Notes: a model not told the origin generated them from the sequence alone. Shown: positions 15,782 through 24,734, counted from the stretch's first letter. The stretch: 64,000 nt of DNA from DASQZK01 sp963809925 (GCA_963809925.1 CAWELH010000005.1:1-64000); one strand, 5' to 3'. Numbers and translations: made by a program.

Positions 15782-15952
15782 ATGGTACTTGCCGTCCATA
15801 TACTTTCATGTTGTTCTCATTCAAATTACAACTCTAATTTATCAACACAAAAGACCAGCGATATGAAGGATACGATAAACATGCAAAAAGTAACTTCAAG
15901 AGATGGGGCCACAATAGTTTTTTGGTACAGCGGGGATTATGTGCTTGTTTAA
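15782..15952 (+). pseudogene. N-terminal remnant of an alpha/beta hydrolase lipoprotein
   Basis: A 56-residue frame. It starts with a hydrophobic leader ending in LSCC, then QKVTSRDGATIVFWYSGDYVLV and a stop. The segment TSRDGATIVF resembles the first strands of alpha/beta hydrolases (TxDGTxIxY-type). The catalytic part is absent. It may be cut by the following gene, whose start is 14 bases downstream. Confidence 0.45.
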
Positions 15953-15965
15953 ACTTTTGATTCTT

Positions 15966-16472
15966 ATGAAAATCCGTGCAACAAATAAGTTACTGAAGAT
16001 AGCAAAAATTAATGCTTTAACTGACAATAACGAGCTTCCGGGTAACTTACCAGGCGAGTGGTATGCTGCGCCTGTCTCTCTTCTTCTTCCAGGAAAAATA
16101 GCTATTCAATGTTTACATTTCCCAACCTTTATATCTACTGTTCTACAGACGAAATCATTGAATAAAGTTCAACACGTATTAAAAGAAAATATTGAGTCAC
16201 TTCTATTCAGACATGGATATGATCCGTTAATCCCATACTTCGATCTGGATTCTGAAGTTGAAATATTTAAGACTAATAGCCGTAGCATGTTAGCGCATTT
16301 AAATCAATTAAAATTTCATTATGAGTATCACTTTTCAAGATATTCCGTAGATGAAAGTATCGATTTTAAAAAGCTTGAAGACATTAATATGGATTATCTT
16401 TTCGGATATAAAAAAGAATATATTACACCAATAAGAGTTCTGGATAAACTTTTAAAGCTAATTGAAAAATAA
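15966..16472 (+). CDS. Uncharacterised protein (possibly DUF6933-like)
   Basis: A protein of 168 residues starting MKIRATNKLLKIAKI at 15966. It has no signal peptide or membrane segment. The N-terminal pattern (MKIRATNKLLK...LPGEWYAAPVSLLLPGKIAIQCLHFPTFISTVLQ) followed by a helical half recalls a family of small bacterial proteins that I know only as DUF6933; I am not sure of that assignment. No catalytic motif is evident. A remnant of a hydrolase gene precedes it, so it may be a recent arrival. Function unknown. Confidence 0.6.
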   Translation: MKIRATNKLLKIAKINALTDNNELPGNLPGEWYAAPVSLLLPGKIAIQCLHFPTFISTVLQTKSLNKVQHVLKENIESLLFRHGYDPLIPYFDLDSEVEIFKTNSRSMLAHLNQLKFHYEYHFSRYSVDESIDFKKLEDINMDYLFGYKKEYITPIRVLDKLLKLIEK

Positions 16473-16570
16473 TCACCCGTGTCCGGCTAACAAACAACAT
16501 TGTTGATGTATCTCAGATTCAATGTTCTGTAAAAAGTTAGGATCTCTTCACTCATATTTTTTTTCTATGT

Positions 16571-16690
16571 GCCGACAGGCATTTACTTTTTTACCTGATT
16601 AAAAAAGAAAATAAAACCGAGTGCCGCCGTATCGCCAGCGGTGACGCATAATCAGGTCAAATTAATCATGGCCTTTACCCACGTGGCATA
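16571..16690. repeat. Dispersed intergenic repeat, copy 2 (degenerate)
   Basis: GACAGGCATTTACTTTTTTACCTGAT, then AAAAAAG and later GGCCTTTACCCAC, follow the same order as the copy at 9761-9888. The rest of the gap 16473-16985 shows no gene that I trust. The region also holds CCGC-CGTATCGCCA-GCGG, a weak hairpin. Confidence 0.5.
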
Positions 16691-16985
16691 TCGGCGAAAA
16701 ACAACAATCCGATAAGTAATCCCGCATAGTTTTGGCTCCTGAGTTCGTGGTCTGTACAAACAGAGTGCAAAAAATTCCATCTGCTTCTAATTGCAAGCCT
16801 GCATCAGGAAGTTTCCTGTTCACCAAAAAGGAATTAGCCTTAAATCTCGCCAAATACTACTGTTAGTTGTTAATAACTACAATAAATAGTGATATTACAA
16901 CTATAAGTTCATGAATTTAATTGAATCCGGAAAAGAAGCCGGATATCTTTGCAGTGTCATAAAACTAAATAAAAATATAGCACCT

Positions 16986-18005
16986 ATGTTAAATACTAAA
17001 ATGATTGGCAACAAGATTGCCGAAGCACGAAAGAAAGTAAATATTTCTCAGGCCCAGCTTGCTGAACGTCTATTCATTAGTCCACAAGCTGTTGGAAAAT
17101 GGGAGCGAGGAGAATCAATGCCGGACATCATTACTTTTACCCGTCTTGCGGAAATTCTCGGTGTTGACCTTAACTATTTTTCGGAAAACTTCCAGTCTGA
17201 AGTCACTGAAATTACAACCATTGAGTTGTCGGAAAAGCAATCGGTTGAATTGCCATCCGGAAAACAGAAGAAAAAACTTAGCTGGGATATGTCAAGAGGA
17301 AATTGGGTGGACGCTGACTTTTCCGGATTAAAAAATCTACAGGAAAAATTTAATTCCTCCAACATGAAGGGTTGCAAGTTTGTTGGTTCAGAGTTGTCGG
17401 GGCTTCTTCTAAAAAGCAATAATGTAGATAGCTGTGACTTCTCAGGTTCCGACATCAGCAGCAGCCACATTGAGAAGTCCAACATGCAGCGCTGCCTGTT
17501 TAGCGGTTCAGATATGTCGGGGATTCTTCTAAAAAGTAATAATGTTGACAGATGTGATTTTTCAGGTTCCGATATCAGCAGCAGCCACATTCAGAACTCC
17601 TACTTAGCTGGCAATCAATTTAAGGATTGCTCACTGAAAGAAACAGAATTTTCAGGAAGCCATATAACCGGCTGCGATTTCTCCGGCGCCAATTTTACAG
17701 GTGTAGTGGTTAAACTTAGTGACTTTGAGAAAAATACAATCGTTAATGCAGCGTGGAATCGCACCTCTTTTATTGGTTCTCAGGTAACCAATACAATTTT
17801 CGATGGTACATTGGATGACTGCTATTTTGAAAACTGCGATTTTAAAAAGGTGACATTCCAGAATGCAAGGCTTATTAATACCTTCTTTAAAAACAAGAGC
17901 TTAAAAGGGATTCGATTTACAGACTGTCAAGCCGATCGAATGACGTATGAATTTCTGAAAAATGGGAAAGCAGATATGACCGGTATCACGTTGATAACAT
18001 CATAA
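16986..18005 (+). CDS. XRE-family regulator with C-terminal pentapeptide repeats
   Basis: A protein of 339 residues from ATG 16986 (MLNTKMIGNKIAEARKK). An in-frame ATG at 16911 would add 25 unconvincing residues. Residues about 5-65 form a Cro/XRE helix-turn-helix (IAEARKKVNISQAQLAERLFISPQAVGKWERGES). The rest, from about residue 110, is a run of A(D/N)LXX-like pentapeptides (CDFSGSDISSSH, CDFSGANFTG), forming a right-handed quadrilateral helix. A 40-residue unit is duplicated inside it (17383-17477 and 17503-17597). Pentapeptide proteins can mimic DNA; fusion to an HTH suggests a regulator of the exporter genes that follow 15 bases downstream. The ligand is unknown. Confidence 0.85.
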   Translation: MLNTKMIGNKIAEARKKVNISQAQLAERLFISPQAVGKWERGESMPDIITFTRLAEILGVDLNYFSENFQSEVTEITTIELSEKQSVELPSGKQKKKLSWDMSRGNWVDADFSGLKNLQEKFNSSNMKGCKFVGSELSGLLLKSNNVDSCDFSGSDISSSHIEKSNMQRCLFSGSDMSGILLKSNNVDRCDFSGSDISSSHIQNSYLAGNQFKDCSLKETEFSGSHITGCDFSGANFTGVVVKLSDFEKNTIVNAAWNRTSFIGSQVTNTIFDGTLDDCYFENCDFKKVTFQNARLINTFFKNKSLKGIRFTDCQADRMTYEFLKNGKADMTGITLITS

Positions 18006-18012
18006 AGGAGGG
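18005..18012 (+). promoter_or_regulatory. Strong Shine-Dalgarno site before the ABC ATPase
   Basis: AAGGAGGG, eight bases before ATG 18021. Such a strong SD is unusual in Bacteroidota. The next gene also has GGAGGAAAAG just before its ATG at 18792. This suggests that the ABC pair came from a Firmicutes-like donor. Confidence 0.6.
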
Positions 18013-18020
18013 AATGAATT

Positions 18021-18791
18021 ATGTTGCAAAATGAAATAGCCATTTCGGCGCAAGGATTAAAAAAATCCTATAAAAACATTCCTGTGTTGACAGGAGTAGA
18101 TTTTCAGGTTAAAACCGGCAGTATTTTCGCCCTGCTCGGCTCCAACGGAGCAGGCAAGACAACGATTGTCAAAATTCTCACCACGCTGCTTAAACAAGAC
18201 AGCGGAAACGTTTCCGTAAACGGATTTGACGTTGCATCAAATCCCGGCAATGTGCGGCAAGCGATCAGTCTGACAGGACAATTTGCCGCTGTGGACGAGA
18301 TTTTAACCGGGCGCGAAAATCTTATTATGATTGCCAGGTTGCGACACCTGCGCCATCCGCGTCAGGTTGCGCACGATTTACTGAAACGGTTCGGTCTGAT
18401 GGATGCCGCCGACCGCAGGGCGTCTGCTTATTCGGGCGGTATGGGACGCAGGCTCGACATCGCCATGAGCCTTGTGGGAACACCACAGGTCATTTTCCTC
18501 GATGAGCCGACCACCGGTCTTGACCCCGAAGCACGTCTTGAGGTTTGGAAGATCGTCAAAGAGCTTGCCGGCAGCGGAAAAACTATATTCCTGACTACAC
18601 AGTATTTGGATGAGGCTGAACATCTCGCCAATAGAATCGCCATTCTTCATAAGGGCAAGATTATCGTGAGCGGCACTATCGGGGAGCTGAAAAAGTTGTT
18701 CCCGCCCACAAAAGTGGAATATATTGAAAAACAGCCGTCATTGGAGGAGATATTTCTTGCAATCATTGGTAAAAAGATGGAGGAAAAGTAA
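18021..18791 (+). CDS. ABC transporter ATP-binding protein, DrrA-like
   Basis: The protein has 256 residues. It has Walker A GSNGAGKTT, a Q-loop (LTGQFAAVDEILTGRENL), signature YSGGMGRRLDIA, Walker B VIFLDEPTTGLDP and the H-loop region (LTTQYLDEAEHLANRIAI, Gln in place of the usual switch His, as in many DrrA proteins). It energises the membrane protein encoded immediately downstream, with which it forms a two-gene exporter for antibiotics or other amphiphiles. The stop is followed directly by the ATG of the permease. Base usage is more GC-rich than the preceding regulator gene. Confidence 0.92.
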   Translation: MLQNEIAISAQGLKKSYKNIPVLTGVDFQVKTGSIFALLGSNGAGKTTIVKILTTLLKQDSGNVSVNGFDVASNPGNVRQAISLTGQFAAVDEILTGRENLIMIARLRHLRHPRQVAHDLLKRFGLMDAADRRASAYSGGMGRRLDIAMSLVGTPQVIFLDEPTTGLDPEARLEVWKIVKELAGSGKTIFLTTQYLDEAEHLANRIAILHKGKIIVSGTIGELKKLFPPTKVEYIEKQPSLEEIFLAIIGKKMEEK

Positions 18792-19559
18792 ATGGAAACG
18801 ACAAAAAATTATTATTTCAGCGATATGGGTGTTATGCTTGGACGTTCTATGCGTCATATTCTTCGCAGCATGGACACTATCATCACAGTTACCATCACGC
18901 CAATTATGATGATGCTCCTGTTCGTCTATGTGTTCGGCGGAGCCATTGAAACTGGAACGGTTAACTATGTAAACTACCTGCTTCCAGGCATTCTGCTGAT
19001 TGCCATTGCGAGTGGTATATCTTATACGGCTTACCGCCTGTTTATTGATATGCAACGGGGCATATTAGAGCGGTTTCACTCCATGCCGATTGCGCGTTCC
19101 AGCGTGCTGTGGGGCCACGTACTGACATCCTTGGTATCGAATGCTATTTCGGTAATCGCAATCATACTTGTAGCGTTGATCATGGGTTTTCGCTCGTCGG
19201 CGGATGCACTATCATGGCTTGCTGTGGCTGGTATACTTGCGCTCTTTACATTAGCCTTAACCTGGATCGCGGTGATTGCCGGACTTACTGCCAAATCGGT
19301 GGACGGTGTAAGCGCCTTTTCCTATCCCTTAATCTTCCTGCCGTTTATCAGCTCGGCATTTGTGCCAACCAAGACGATGCCGTCGGTAGTCCGCGCCTTT
19401 GCAGAAAATCAGCCGGTGACTTCCATCGTGGAGACCATCCGCGCTCTGCTTTCAAATCAGCCGGCAGGCAATGAAATATGGCTTGCTCTAAGTTGGTGTG
19501 TCGCAATTTTGCTCGTGGCGTACATCTTTGCGATGAGGGCATACAAAAAAAGTCTGTAA
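18792..19559 (+). CDS. ABC-2 type permease, DrrB-like
   Basis: The protein has 255 residues and about six membrane helices. An N-terminal cytoplasmic stretch (MGVMLGRSMRHILRSMDTII) leads into the first helix. The conserved segment ERFHSMPIARSSVLWGHVL and the later FAENQPVTSIVETIRALL are typical of DrrB/NodJ-type ABC-2 permeases. It forms the pore for the ATPase encoded at 18021-18791. The substrate cannot be told from sequence. The gene is adjacent to the ATPase gene without a gap and has its own strong SD. Confidence 0.9.
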   Translation: METTKNYYFSDMGVMLGRSMRHILRSMDTIITVTITPIMMMLLFVYVFGGAIETGTVNYVNYLLPGILLIAIASGISYTAYRLFIDMQRGILERFHSMPIARSSVLWGHVLTSLVSNAISVIAIILVALIMGFRSSADALSWLAVAGILALFTLALTWIAVIAGLTAKSVDGVSAFSYPLIFLPFISSAFVPTKTMPSVVRAFAENQPVTSIVETIRALLSNQPAGNEIWLALSWCVAILLVAYIFAMRAYKKSL

Positions 19560-19798
19560 TACATTGATTTAGATCTTCTTCCAAACTGCACATCCTGCTT
19601 TCAGACAATTACGCCAAAAAGGCTCAGGCAGAACAAGTACAGGGGCTGGTAGGAGAACCTGCCAGCTCATTTCGTTCCGGTGGCTGCCAAATACACAAAG
19701 GAGAAATTTCAATGGTCATTTTACAGTGATAAATTTAGAGAAACTATGACTTATTTATCTCTAATTCCTATATTTAAGCACATTAAAAACCCGATCCT

Positions 19799-20782
19799 AT
19801 GAAAAAATTTATCTCCATCAGCACTTTGGCCAGCCTGGTACTACTTGCTTCACCCTTCACTGCCGGAGCCCAGATGACGTCAATGGTAAGAAATATGATG
19901 TCCCAATTCGATGAAATGCGCGCTGTTGATTATGACTCAGATGAGCTTATTGATGGGACGTCGGCTTATCCTACCGACAATTTCGATATAGAAAAAATTT
20001 ATACCGAAGCTTTTCATGAATCCGGTAATTTGATGCGGCTGTCCGAACTACAGGGTGGCTATGTTGAGATCGACGGAAAGGAATACCCCGACAACAGTAT
20101 AGATTTGGAATTCTCCTGGCTGAGATTGCCATATTTCCAGGCCATCAGTTGTTGGTTTGAAGAACTGAGTCTGTCAAAAGAGGGGAAAGATCTGCTGATG
20201 AGCGAAAAGGAAGTGGATAAATACAAGGAACTTGGAATTATCGAAGATGAATTCAATTTTCCAATGCCCGGCACGTATTCAGAAACTTTCAGGCTTAACC
20301 GGGAACTACTATGGGAAGATACGATCGCTATATCCGGCAAGGTAATGATCTCAATGCCTGATGAATATGTGATGGCCATTTCGGATAAAAACAATATTGG
20401 CACCATTCATAATTTAGGCGGGATTTCCTACCAGCTGCTGGAAATGGAAAAAAATATTGCAACAGTCCTGGTGAAAGGTGACCGGAGACAGATAGAAGCC
20501 GTGAAGATCATAATCCTGAATAATGAGAATAAACCCTTTGGGTCTTATTCATCAGTTGCCATTGACGCAAATCTATATGATACTGAAAGTAAATTGGTAA
20601 AAGAGGTGACTGATGAAGAACTGGAAAATCATGTGAAAAATTTCAACATGTCCGAAATGAATATCAGCCAGGTAAAAAAAATTCAGGTAAACGGCAATGT
20701 TGACAAACTTGTTTTTCTCAAGGTTAATAGTAACAAAGAGCTGGAACAGGCTTTTACGCTTAACTTAGGAATTGAATATTGA
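19799..20782 (+). CDS. Secreted protein of unknown function
   Basis: The protein has 327 residues. A clear signal peptide (MKKFISISTLASLVLLASPFTAGAQ) is followed by an acidic mature region without membrane segments. Tyr- and Glu-rich stretches (ELQGGYVEIDGKEYPDNSIDLEFSW, YSSVAIDANLYDTESKLVKE) suggest beta-rich periplasmic domains. The second half (VKKIQVNGNVDKLVFLKVN) resembles a beta-sandwich that I cannot assign. It stands alone and may be a periplasmic or surface protein. I do not recognise a family. Confidence 0.65.
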   Translation: MKKFISISTLASLVLLASPFTAGAQMTSMVRNMMSQFDEMRAVDYDSDELIDGTSAYPTDNFDIEKIYTEAFHESGNLMRLSELQGGYVEIDGKEYPDNSIDLEFSWLRLPYFQAISCWFEELSLSKEGKDLLMSEKEVDKYKELGIIEDEFNFPMPGTYSETFRLNRELLWEDTIAISGKVMISMPDEYVMAISDKNNIGTIHNLGGISYQLLEMEKNIATVLVKGDRRQIEAVKIIILNNENKPFGSYSSVAIDANLYDTESKLVKEVTDEELENHVKNFNMSEMNISQVKKIQVNGNVDKLVFLKVNSNKELEQAFTLNLGIEY

Positions 20783-21494
20783 CCAGAATAATAACTGTTT
20801 CCAAAAGAGACTTTGGGCAATGATATATCCTGAAGGTGGCTGAAATCATATCGGAAATCGGGTACCTTCATTGGATATGTATTACGATCCATACACGCAT
20901 CAAATCCCTCTTCAACAAATCGCTGTTTTACGCGTTCAACAGTCTTACTATTTATCTGTCATCTGTTCATTCGATAATTTCTGTCCATAAGGTCCTTCAT
21001 CAGAATTGATTAATATGCAGGCATTCCGATATTGCTGGAAGCTGTGTTTCTCTTTGCCCAAAATGACTTTTAATTGCTCATGGTCTTCCCTTGTTAGGGT
21101 AACCTTGAATCGTACCTTCATTTTTGATGGCGAGAAAGTAAAAGAAACAGACATACTCAAATTGACATGACACTAGTAATAAGTGAAAAACTCAAAAAAA
21201 GGCCACTTGACACGATTCATTGAACTTATCAGAATTTTTGAAGTTGTATTTGAAATGAAAGAATTTTCAAGGACAGGGAATTGGAAGTAGACTGATTGCA
21301 GCAACGAATACGTGTTCAAAGGGAAAAGATTTGAAGATGTAATTGTACAAGCAGATTAGGCTGATGACTATGTGATTGATTTTTATCGACCATAGTAATG
21401 AGTCACTACCCGACTTCAAACCAAACCTTGAACAATATGCAATGGACTTAAAAACAGCAGCAGAAAAATAAAACCATTAATAAATTTTATACCG
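20783..21494. other. Gene-poor stretch with a transposase relic
   Basis: Apart from the IS630 relic at 20875-21121 I see only scraps. One open stretch just before the next gene (about 21410-21470) ends in a stop and reads as the end of an unknown protein (PDFKPNLEQYAMDLKTAAEK). No repeat or promoter stands out. Confidence 0.4.
20875..21121 (-). pseudogene. IS630-family transposase, N-terminal relic
   Basis: On the minus strand one frame reads MKVRFKVTLTREDHEQLK...RNACILINSDEG, the usual N-terminus of IS630 transposases. After a stop near 20955 another frame continues with SKTVERVKQRFVEEGFDAC, the conserved end of the HTH domain. The catalytic DDE part is absent and the sequence diverges after MDRNTYP. 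No terminal inverted repeats are visible. It is an old fragment. Confidence 0.65.
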
Positions 21495-21899
21495 ATGGAA
21501 ACAGAAGGAACAAAAGAAAATCCGTGGAAATTAAAAACTCCACCTCTGACATCTGAATACGAGATGTATAAAGATGAAAAGGACGGTAAAGACATAATTA
21601 TGTGCATCGTCGGTAAGACGAAACTTATCTATGACGCTAAATGCCTGACCGACTTACATACGATGCTTAAAAAGCACGGAGACTGGATGGAACTGGGCAG
21701 TGCTGACGAACAAAAGCCTGCAAAAGAAGGAACTGTTGAAGCCTGGGGTCGCTCTGAAAAGAATCCAAACGGTGGATGGTATGGACTTAAAAAAGGACTT
21801 CGTGGACGATTTGGAATGTATATACCCCCATTAATGGAAAAACTTGGACTTGCAGAAGTGACCCACGATGCCAGGGGAAACAAAATGAGAGCAAAGTAA
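21495..21899 (+). CDS. Small uncharacterised protein (possibly DUF6855-like)
   Basis: This 134-residue soluble protein starts METEGTKENPWKLKTPPLTSEYEMYKDE. Conserved-looking parts are GTKENPWKLKTPP, MLKKHGDWMELGSADEQKP and the Gly/Trp-rich NPNGGWYGLKKGLRGRFGMYIPPLMEKLGL. It is basic near the end. I have seen such proteins labelled DUF6855 in diverse bacteria but am not sure. Function unknown; it lies in an accessory region and may have been acquired. Confidence 0.6.
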   Translation: METEGTKENPWKLKTPPLTSEYEMYKDEKDGKDIIMCIVGKTKLIYDAKCLTDLHTMLKKHGDWMELGSADEQKPAKEGTVEAWGRSEKNPNGGWYGLKKGLRGRFGMYIPPLMEKLGLAEVTHDARGNKMRAK

Positions 21900-22227
21900 T
21901 ACGAATGACAGACGGGCGAACGCATAGCACCCTTGGCGGCAACCTTTGACAACCGCACATACATGAAATGAAATTACTTTCAAAGAGAATAGTCAAAATG
22001 CCACCTAAACCAGTTCTTTAGGGGACAGTTTTTCTGATCTCAAGAAAAATAAATAACATCGCCTAATTTAATTCTGTAGGCCAAAGGGGGTACTTTCAGT
22101 ATCCATGAAAGTTTTCATGGGACATTGATTGAGAAAAAATCTTACTTCTCACTCATCTGACTTCTAACTGAAAACGCAACCAAACCGACACTTTTTCATT
22201 ATTGACTAAAGAGTATTCCAGACTGCA
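21900..22227. other. Intergenic stretch without recognised content
   Basis: I see no gene, repeat or structured RNA. A small inverted repeat CATGAAAGTTTTCATG (22103-22118) could be an operator or weak hairpin upstream of the sigma-factor gene. Confidence 0.35.
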
Positions 22228-22785
22228 GTGACAGAATTAGAACTTTTAAATAAGATAAAGATCAATCCTACCGACTTTTCGGAGATTTTCAAATTATACT
22301 ACAAACCTATTTTCGGTTACATACTTCGGAGAACAGGAAATTTTGATGACACTGCGGACATCGCGGCGGACACTTTTTTCAAAGCATTTACGAATATCAA
22401 GAATTTTTCCTGCAAAGGCATTTCAATAAAAGTTTGGCTATATCGTATTGCCACAAATGAAGTTAACCAATTCTATCGGAACAGAAAAAAACATGATTCC
22501 CTATTTGATAGATTTGACTTTGAAAACAAGGAATTATTGAGAAATTTCCTGTACAATGATAAAGAAGAAGTAGAGGCAGAACTTCAGAAGCACAACCAAT
22601 TCCTGACAATTTTATCAGTTTTAAAAACTTTACCATATAAATATCAGGAAGTAATTTCTCTGCGATACTTTGAGGGAAAGAATAACAAGGAAATTGTAGA
22701 GATATTAAACATCAACGAAGGAACTTTAAAATCTCTTTTATCAAGGGGATTACAAAAACTTCGTGAAAAACGCAACCATATGTAG
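22228..22785 (+). CDS. ECF-type RNA polymerase sigma factor
   Basis: The protein has 185 residues from a GTG (MTELELLNKIK). Region 2 is at about 15-85 (IFKLYYKPIFGYILRRTGNFDDTADIAADTFFKAF...WLYRIATNEVNQFYRNRKK). Region 4 is at about 118-182 (LPYKYQEVISLRYFEGKNNKEIVEILNINEGTLKSLLSRGLQKL). Alternative sigma factors of this type direct transcription in response to envelope or other signals. The two small membrane proteins that follow in the same direction (12-30 base gaps) could be its anti-sigma partners, although neither shows a classic anti-sigma domain. Confidence 0.92.
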   Translation: MTELELLNKIKINPTDFSEIFKLYYKPIFGYILRRTGNFDDTADIAADTFFKAFTNIKNFSCKGISIKVWLYRIATNEVNQFYRNRKKHDSLFDRFDFENKELLRNFLYNDKEEVEAELQKHNQFLTILSVLKTLPYKYQEVISLRYFEGKNNKEIVEILNINEGTLKSLLSRGLQKLREKRNHM

Positions 22786-22803
22786 CGCTTAGTATTATTG
22801 ATT

Positions 22804-23223
22804 ATGGAAATGAAAAAATTTGAGGAAACATTGTTTCAAATGACAACGCCGGAAGTTTCTCAATTAAAACATCAGGATATGTTGGCAAACGCAATTACAA
22901 AAGCCAAAGACAAATCCGTTCTAAGCTGGTGGTGGTTAATTATTCCATTTTACATTCTTGCAACGCTGTTAATGAAAAGTTTTTTTATGCCATCGACAAC
23001 ATTAATGTCAAATCTAAATGACCTGACAAACAAACAAAAATATTCTTCTGTTTTATTCTTCGCTGTTTTGCCAATCATTTTTATAGTAATAAATTTTATC
23101 AGCATTAAAAAGATATATTTTTTGTCAGGTAGTCCGACGTTAATAAATTTTCTGAAAGTAGTGTGGTTTAATGTCCTGATCATAGTTGCTTCTGTTTTAA
23201 TTCTAATAATTTATTTACTTTAA
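22804..23223 (+). CDS. Small membrane protein, putative anti-sigma partner
   Basis: A protein of 139 residues from ATG 22804. A soluble N-terminal stretch of ~45 residues (KKFEETLFQMTTPEVSQLKHQDMLANAITKAKDKS) precedes three membrane helices (about 46-65, 90-110, 120-139). The layout, a cytoplasmic N-terminal helix-rich part followed by membrane helices and located just after an ECF sigma gene, suggests an anti-sigma role. No zinc-binding HxxxCxxC motif is present, so this stays an inference. Confidence 0.65.
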   Translation: MEMKKFEETLFQMTTPEVSQLKHQDMLANAITKAKDKSVLSWWWLIIPFYILATLLMKSFFMPSTTLMSNLNDLTNKQKYSSVLFFAVLPIIFIVINFISIKKIYFLSGSPTLINFLKVVWFNVLIIVASVLILIIYLL

Positions 23224-23234
23224 AAATCAGTACA

Positions 23235-23465
23235 ATGAATTTACCCTGGTTCAAACGAATTGGCATTCTCTTCATACCAATATCAATTGTAGGCTGGATA
23301 ATTCTCATGGCAGGGCTTGCTTATGCAGTTTATGTTTTCATCGATATTGACAGCAGGTCTCATTCAGTAAGCGACACGTTGATAAACTTCGTCTATAATC
23401 TTCTCATCATCGGTGCTGTTTACTCTCTGATTGCGTTCCTGACAAGCAGAAACGTAAAGACTTAA
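23235..23465 (+). CDS. Small two-helix membrane protein
   Basis: This 76-residue protein has hydrophobic segments at about 10-32 (ILFIPISIVGWIILMAGLAYAVYVF) and 48-68 (LINFVYNLLIIGAVYSLIAFL), separated by a polar loop (DIDSRSHSVSD). It follows the previous membrane protein by 11 bases and is likely in the same operon as the sigma factor. I know no function for it. It may be a further component of the signalling unit. Confidence 0.65.
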   Translation: MNLPWFKRIGILFIPISIVGWIILMAGLAYAVYVFIDIDSRSHSVSDTLINFVYNLLIIGAVYSLIAFLTSRNVKT

Positions 23466-23709
23466 TACCTTCTGCGAAACGTCGTCAATGCTGGTTACAG
23501 CATCCATGCTTAATCGAATACTACACATAAGCTGTTGGTTGAATATGAAGCCAGGAGCTTAATTAATGCTGTATCCCGGGAGCTTGGAATGTACGCTGCA
23601 ATTTCTTATCTTTCTTCTTAAAAACAGTACGATACACACTCCCGGACAACATGCCGGTGAAACGTCAGCGGGCTTTATATGATGATTTATGAACTAACTA
23701 TAAAAGATA

Positions 23710-24618
23710 ATGAAACCTACATTTCTCACAATAGTAATCTTCTTTTTTACCATTAACATCTCAGGGCAGGATTTCGCCCCAGTCGGAGCTAATTGGTACT
23801 ATGGTGAAGGTTTTGCATTCTCTGGGGACATTAATTATATTCAGTTTACCTCCGTCAAGGATACCGTGATAAAAAATGTGACCTGCAAAAAGATTACGAA
23901 ACGACATCAACTGGGTTGTTTTGACAGACCAATGAATGAATATCTTTTCACCCGAAATGACACTGTCTTCTTTTTCGACGAGGCATTCAACGATTTTCAG
24001 ATACTTTACAGCTTCAATTCAAAGAAAAACGATTCCTGGAAAATTAAAATGCTTGATGAAAATCAAATCATGGATTCAGTCATCGTTTTAGTTGATTCAA
24101 TCACTACTTCACAAATTAATCAAACGGAATTAAAAACCTTATATGTCACCTACTCAAAAAGTAATGAATCTAAAACGGAATCATACCATTCTACTATATA
24201 TGAGAATATCGGAGATGTACAATATATGTTTAATTGGTACCCATTGACGGCGATCGTCTGTGACGACAATTATTCGTTAGGGTTGAGATGTTATCAGGAC
24301 AATAAATTCGGAGCATATTCCACTGGTATTGCCGATTCTTGCAATTATGTTTACAAAGGGACCGGAGTTCCTGATATTGATTCTGAACCAGTTTTTAATG
24401 TTTATCCAAATCCGACTCATGGAATTGTGTACCTCAATAATGTCTGGAATTCAACAGCAATTGTAAAAATAACTGATGATCTTGGCAGAGAAATCCTAAT
24501 AAAAGAATTTAACGCTCCCATCCAGCTGGATTTGAAGCCATATCAAAATGGATTATATATCCTGACGATCATTCAGAATAACCATATAGCTATGATCCGG
24601 AAAATAATTAAGAATTAA
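23710..24618 (+). CDS. Secreted protein with T9SS sorting domain
   Basis: The protein has 302 residues. It has a signal peptide (MKPTFLTIVIFFFTINISGQ) and then ~200 residues of unknown fold starting FAPVGANWYYGEGFAFSGDINYIQF. The last ~75 residues (FNVYPNPTHGIVYLNN...GREILIKEF...PYQNGLYILTIIQNNH) are a typical type A C-terminal sorting domain. It is thus exported by the type IX system and released or anchored at the surface. Repeats of the type in the following region are not present in the gene. The ligand or activity is unknown. Confidence 0.8.
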   Translation: MKPTFLTIVIFFFTINISGQDFAPVGANWYYGEGFAFSGDINYIQFTSVKDTVIKNVTCKKITKRHQLGCFDRPMNEYLFTRNDTVFFFDEAFNDFQILYSFNSKKNDSWKIKMLDENQIMDSVIVLVDSITTSQINQTELKTLYVTYSKSNESKTESYHSTIYENIGDVQYMFNWYPLTAIVCDDNYSLGLRCYQDNKFGAYSTGIADSCNYVYKGTGVPDIDSEPVFNVYPNPTHGIVYLNNVWNSTAIVKITDDLGREILIKEFNAPIQLDLKPYQNGLYILTIIQNNHIAMIRKIIKN

Positions 24619-24620
24619 AC

Positions 24621-24734
24621 GTCGATTATCTGGAAATTGTGAAAGGCTTTAATAATAGATGGATTCCGGGAATTGAAACGAATAAATGGATGGAAGAGCA
24701 AGGATATTCTGTACGAGAAAAAGTATTTGTTTAA
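24621..24734 (+). pseudogene. C-terminal gene fragment of unknown origin
   Basis: A 37-codon open frame without start reads VDYLEIVKGFNNRWIPGIE and TNKWMEEQGYSVREKVFV before a stop. The end has a passing similarity to SymE-type toxin C-termini (xxKWLEEAGF), which I cannot verify. It is probably a scrap left by rearrangement next to the repeat array. Confidence 0.35.

Noticed and set aside
16662..16853. Minus-strand open frame of 63 codons
   Set aside because: It overlaps the second copy of the dispersed repeat and has no credible start or family.
18021..19559. Antibiotic resistance exporter
   Set aside because: DrrAB-like pairs export many compounds; the sequence does not reveal the substrate, so no resistance claim is made.
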